20,000 nucleotides of DNA. Origin: Cryptomeria japonica. Its lineage: Eukaryota; Streptophyta; Pinopsida; Cupressales; Cupressaceae. The stretch's first letter is position 1; each line of letters begins with the position of its first letter. The stretch spans positions 132,501-152,500 of the forward strand of contig NW_026729145.1 of assembly GCF_030272615.1 (NCBI RefSeq), read 5' to 3'. The notes under the pieces were generated by a model. It was not told the DNA's origin. It made no database searches and was given only the letters and a program-made list of their open reading frames with translations. A program made the position numbers and the translations under genes. Below are positions 16,601-20,000 of this stretch, one piece after another.

Positions 16601-18530
16601 GTCCGATGCTTGGACCATTCCGAGGCGGACCTGAAGCCTCTTCCCTCTAGCCGTTGGGGCTTTCTCGCCGCATCCCTCGCCTCGCACCCCGATTGCTATT
16701 CGGTGAGGCTCCTCGGCCGACTTGGAACTATCTGTGTATCGGACGCATCGCGGGATAAGGGGTTGGCAGTGGTAGTCGCCCCAAGCGCGTCCGATGCTTG
16801 GACCATTCCGAGGCGGCCCTGCAGCCTCTTCCGTCTAGCCGTTGGGGCCATCTCGCTGCATCCCCCACCTCGCACCACGATTGCTATGCGGTGAGGCTCC
16901 TTGGCCGCCTCGGAACTATCTGTGTATCGGACGCATCGCGGGATAAGGGGTTGTCACTGGTAGTCGCCCCAAGCGCGTCCGATGCTTGGACTATTCCGAG
17001 GCGGCCCTGCAGCCTCTTCCGTCTAGCCGTTGGGGCCATCTCGCCGCATCCCCCAGCTCCTCGGCCGCCTCGGAACTATCTGTGTATCGGACGCATCGCG
17101 GGATAAGGGGTTGGCAGTGGTAGTCGCCCCAAGCGCGTTCGATGCTTGGACTATTCCGAGGCGGCCCCGCAGCCTCTTCCGTCTACCCTTTGGGGCCATC
17201 TCGCCGCATCCCTCGCCTCGCACCCCGATTGCTATGCGGTGAGGCTCCTCGGCCGCCTGGGAACTATCTTCGTATCGGATGCATCGCGGGATAAGGGGTT
17301 GTCACTGGTAGTCGCCCCAAGCGCGTCCGATGCTTGGACTATTCCGAGGCGGCCCTGTGGCCTCTTCCGTCTAGCCGTTGGGGCCATCTCGCCGCATCCC
17401 TCACCTCGCACCCCCATTGCTATGCGGTGAGGCTCCTCGGCCGCCTTGGAACTGTCTTCGTATCGGAAGCATCGCGGGATAAGGGGTTGTCACTGGTAGT
17501 CGCCCCAAGCGCGTCCGATGCTTGGACTATTCCGAGGCGGCCCTGCAGCCTCTTCCGTCTAGCCGTTGGGGCCATCTCGCCGCATCCCCCACCTCGCACC
17601 CGGATTGCTATGCGGTGAGGCTCCTCGGCCGCCTTGGAACTATCTTCGTATCGGACGCATCGCGGGATAAGGGGTTGTCACTGGTAGTCGCCCCAAGCGC
17701 GTCCGATGCTTGGACTATTCCGACGCGGCCCTGTGGCCTCTTCCGTCTAGCCGTTGGGGCCATCTCGCCGCATCCCCCACCTCGCACCCCGATTGCTATG
17801 CGGTGAGGCTCCTCGGCCGCCTTGGAACCATCTTCGTATCGGACGCATCGCGGGATGAGGGGTTGTCACTGGTAGTCGCCCCAAGCGCGTCCGATGCTTG
17901 GACCATTCCGAGGCGGCCCTGAAGCCTCTTCCGTCTAGCCGTTGGGGCCTTCCCGCCCCATCCCTCGCCTCGCACCCCCGATTGCTATGCGGTGAGGCTC
18001 CTCGGCCGCCTTGGAACCATCTGTGTATCGGACGCATCGCGGGATAAGGGGTTGGCACTGGTAGTCGCCCCAAGCGCGTCCGATGCTTGGAGCATTCCGA
18101 GGTGGCCCTGAAGCCTCTTCCGTCTAGCCGTTGGGGCCTTCCCGCCCCATCCCTCGCCTCGCACCCCGATTGATATGCGGTGAGGCTCCTCGGCCGCCTT
18201 GGAACTATCTGTGTATCGGACGCATCGCGGGATAAGGGGTTGGCACTGGTAGTCGTCCCAATCGCGTCCGATGCTTGGACCATTCCGAGGCGGCCCTGCA
18301 GCCTCTTCCGTTTAGCCGTCGGGGCCTTCCCGCCGCATCCCTCGCCTCGCATCCCGATTCCTATGCGGTGAGTCTTCTCGGCCGCCGCGGAACTATACCT
18401 GTTATTGCTACTGCATCCTTCGGCTGGTAACCTCCTCTGCCGCCTTGGAACGTTCTCTTTGTCGGACGCGTCGCGGGATAAGGGGTTGGCACTGGTAGTC
18501 GCCCCAAGCGCGCCCGATGCATAGACCGCT
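13681..18530 (+). repeat. 188-bp tandem array in the 5' ETS (about 25 units plus a degenerate end)
   Basis: The unit mark CCGATTGCTATGCGGTGAGG starts at 13681, 13869, 14057 and so on, every 188 bp, to 16877. One unit then lost 28 bp (160-bp step to 17225). Regular spacing resumes at 17413, 17601 and 17789, followed by 17978 (one extra C), 18166 and a degenerate unit at 18354. Units from 13869 to about 16600 are nearly identical. Later ones carry GTTGGGGCCATCTCGCC or GGGGCCTTCCCGCC variants. Each unit contains a 70-codon open frame, but 188 is not a multiple of three and the frames are not joined, so it is not a gene. Each unit is also a long inverted repeat, for example 13870-13927 with 13966-14021. 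Confidence 0.97.
13870..14021 (+). other. Representative hairpin of the 188-bp unit
   Basis: In the second unit the left arm 13870-13927 pairs the right arm 13966-14021. Strong blocks are GGCCGCCTTGGAA with TTCCGAGGCGGCC (one G-U), ATC(A/G)GACGC with GCGTCCGAT, AGGCT with AGCCT, and GCTA with TAGC. A 38-nt loop contains GGGG and CCCC that can pair further. In later units GACGCGTCG extends the inner stem. The same fold applies to every intact unit. Confidence 0.82.
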
Positions 18531-18896
18531 CCGAGTTGACCTTGCTTTCAGCCTCTCACATGCATAGACCTCTCTGAGTCGACCCTGCAGCCTCTCACGT
18601 TTAGCCTTTGGAATCTCGCCTCACAACATGATTGCTATCCTTGATGCATCCCTTGCCTCGAGCCCTGATTGCTTTCTTGGCTGCATCCCTCCTCTCCTCA
18701 CAGCCCGGTTGTCATCACTGCTTCATCCGTCGCTTCATGCATTCTGGCTGCTGGGCCCTTCCCACCGCACACCTCGATTGCTATCTCTTCTGCATCACAC
18801 ACCCCGATTGCTATCTCTGCTACATCCCTCGGCTCTCACTTCTGCATCCTTCGCCTCCCACCTCGATTGCTATCAATGCTGCATCCGTAACCTCAC
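18531..18896 (+). repeat. Degenerate GATTGCTAT echoes after the array
   Basis: CT-rich sequence in which a fragment of the 188-bp linker (TGCATCCCTCGCCTC-like words followed by GATTGCTAT) recurs irregularly, for example near 18629, 18776, 18806, 18863 and 18902. I see nothing else in it. Confidence 0.65.
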
Positions 18897-19035
18897 ACCC
18901 CGATTGCTATGCGGGGAGGCTCCTTGGCCGCCTTGGAAATTTCTGTGTGTCGGACGCACCGCGGGATAAGGGGTTGGCACTGGTAGTCGCCCCAAGTGCG
19001 CCCGATTCTTAGACCGCTTCGAGGTGACCTCGTAG
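18897..19035 (+). repeat. Isolated 188-bp-type unit
   Basis: A single separated copy with CCCCGATTGCTATGCGGGGAG, GGCCGCCTTGGAAATT, GCGGGATAAGGGGTTGGCAC and TGGTAGTCGCCCCAAG. It is about 540 bp from the previous unit and lacks the usual right arm, ending in GCTTCGAGGTGACC. Confidence 0.85.
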
Positions 19036-20000
19036 CCTCTTTCGTCCAGGCTTCCTGCCTTCAACGCCCTTTTTACACCTCGATTGCTATGCGCGGGCTC
19101 GTTGGCGTCTATCACCTCTCTGCGAAGAGTGGCACGATGATTGTTGGGGTAAATCGTAGCAGTCCGATCTCTGGCCTTGGGCCATTGTGAGGGCTGATCG
19201 ATTTCCTGTGCGCATCTCGTGTTCGCCCAGTAACAGACTCGACGACTTGTAATCGGTCTTGTTCCCGATTGTTCCTGGAGGTAGTCTTCGGAACTCTTGG
19301 ATTTGACCTGTCACTCGAACTGTCCTCTTCCGAGGATGCTTGTGTGTGTGTGCTTGTGCCATTTCCTTGGCGGTATTAACGAGATATTAAAGAGCGGAGT
19401 GAGCGCCTCGCCCAGCTATGTTTGGGGCTCTCACTCCCTTACCCGGTGTGCGACCGCTTTGCACGTAGGTTGCGGAGCATCGCGACTCTTTCGATGTTTG
19501 GCGGTTGTCTTCCGGTGATGCGTTGGTCCCGAAGTGCACGTTACTAGCATTTCTGCCATTGTTCTCGATCTTTGGCACGTTCCTTCGTTGCAATTGGATA
19601 TATATCTCCGTTTATACGCGCAGGCTTCTCCCGCCTATTCAGCGCTGTCCCACTCTCAGCACTCTCGTGGTCTCCTTGGCTTCTCTCTCCCGTGAGCGAG
19701 CTCTCTTCTCGAGTCTTTTCCATGTCCCATGGAGGTTGCCTTGCGAAATTCGGGCACACAAACGTGACCGGATAAGAGCGGAATTGCCTATGAGGAGAAG
19801 CTCACCTTAGGGAGCAGCAATGCCGAGTGTTTCGACAGAGGGTAGAGGGGGCGTTGTTTGGGCGGTTGCACAAAAGAGTGCTACGGTTGCACTGAAGGTT
19901 GCTTCTTCGTCTCCGACGAACTCTTCGAGGCAAAAAAGCTTGTATACGGGGTCGAGGTGGGACTGTTCGTGCGAGTTGCGCCACCAAAAGTGCGTAGGGG
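19036..20000 (+). other. Unique-looking 5' ETS proximal to 18S (partial)
   Basis: Pyrimidine-rich, low-repeat sequence with a short TGTGTGTGTGTG run near 19342 and one last GATTGCTATGCG echo near 19083. Open frames are short and unrelated to any family I know. No rRNA start, tRNA or promoter was recognised. Confidence 0.55.

Larger units (their letters stand above)
13316..20000 (+). other. Presumed 5' external transcribed spacer of the 45S pre-rRNA (partial)
   Basis: Inferred to run from just after the last Pol I promoter to the 18S gene beyond the window. It contains two leading hairpins, the 188-bp array and a final unique part. The conserved 18S 5' end (TACCTGGTTGATCC) is not present before 20000, so the spacer exceeds 6.68 kb. 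Extent on the left depends on P13 being the true start. Confidence 0.65.

Noticed and set aside
13790-16894. Series of near-identical 70-codon open frames, one per 188 bp
   Set aside because: The period is not a multiple of three, each frame ends inside the next unit, and the sequence is explained by a tandem ETS satellite downstream of a Pol I promoter. There is no ribosome-related context or codon-level conservation.
13681-18380. CRISPR-like array
   Set aside because: Units are contiguous 188-bp tandem repeats with no unique spacers, in a plant rDNA context.
19595-19612. TATATAT near 19598 as another Pol I promoter
   Set aside because: It reads GGATATATATCTCC, without the GGGG run or the GACAAATA upstream block shared by the other thirteen.
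19036-20000. 18S rRNA 5' end
   Set aside because: The conserved start TACCTGGTTGATCC is absent on either strand, so the gene must begin beyond the window.

Overview
This window is non-protein-coding nuclear DNA of a land plant: part of the intergenic spacer (IGS) of a 45S (18S-5.8S-26S) ribosomal DNA unit, with two complete 5S rRNA genes embedded on the opposite strand (the linked or 'L-type' arrangement). Two signals support this. An intact 118-nt plant 5S rRNA occurs on the minus strand at 314-431 and 6348-6465. Thirteen copies of TATATAGGGG, the established plant RNA polymerase I core-promoter consensus, lie on the plus strand between 9194 and 13315. The 5S variant (GCGTTAGTGCACC, GGGCCGGAGTAG) looks to me like the gymnosperm rather than the angiosperm form. 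A gymnosperm with linked 5S, such as a Ginkgo- or Podocarpus-like lineage, is my best guess, but it rests on memory and is not proven.

Layout from left to right on the plus strand. 1-1686: 5S-containing block, copy A. 1687-5870: GC-rich spacer of tandem palindromic GGTGCGCACC-type repeats, interrupted by seven copies of an AT-rich module and including a 207-bp higher-order repeat. 5871-6034: short GC-rich link. 6035-7720: 5S-containing block, copy B, 6034 bp from copy A, with only two substitutions noticed. 7721-8935: CACCCACCTTGG-type minisatellite. 8936-9118: more GTGCACC repeats. 9119-10137: six Pol I spacer promoters, mostly 157 bp apart. 10178-10796: 38/52-bp palindromic minisatellite. 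10797-11930: four spacer promoters 311 bp apart. 11960-12240: 50/56-bp subrepeats. 12300-13680: three gene-proximal promoters 441 and 490 bp apart. 13681-18530: about 25 tandem 188-bp units. 18531-20000: degenerate and then apparently unique 5' external transcribed spacer (ETS). The 18S gene should start beyond position 20000, and the 26S gene should end upstream of position 1. Neither is in the window.

How it should work: Pol III transcribes each 5S gene leftward from internal promoters. Pol I initiates rightward, probably mainly from the last promoter (13306-13315), giving a pre-rRNA with a 5' ETS of at least 6.7 kb that carries the 188-bp array. The upstream promoter copies are probably spacer promoters or enhancers.

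The most interesting observations are RNA structures I derived by hand. (1) A 94-99-nt hairpin follows each of the three gene-proximal promoters and is kept by compensatory changes. (2) A second rod-like hairpin follows it. (3) The 188-bp ETS repeat unit is itself a long inverted repeat homologous to that second hairpin, so the 5' ETS would contain about 25 consecutive hairpins. I support no protein-coding gene. The many long open frames are stop-poor tandem repeats, open in several frames on both strands at once.
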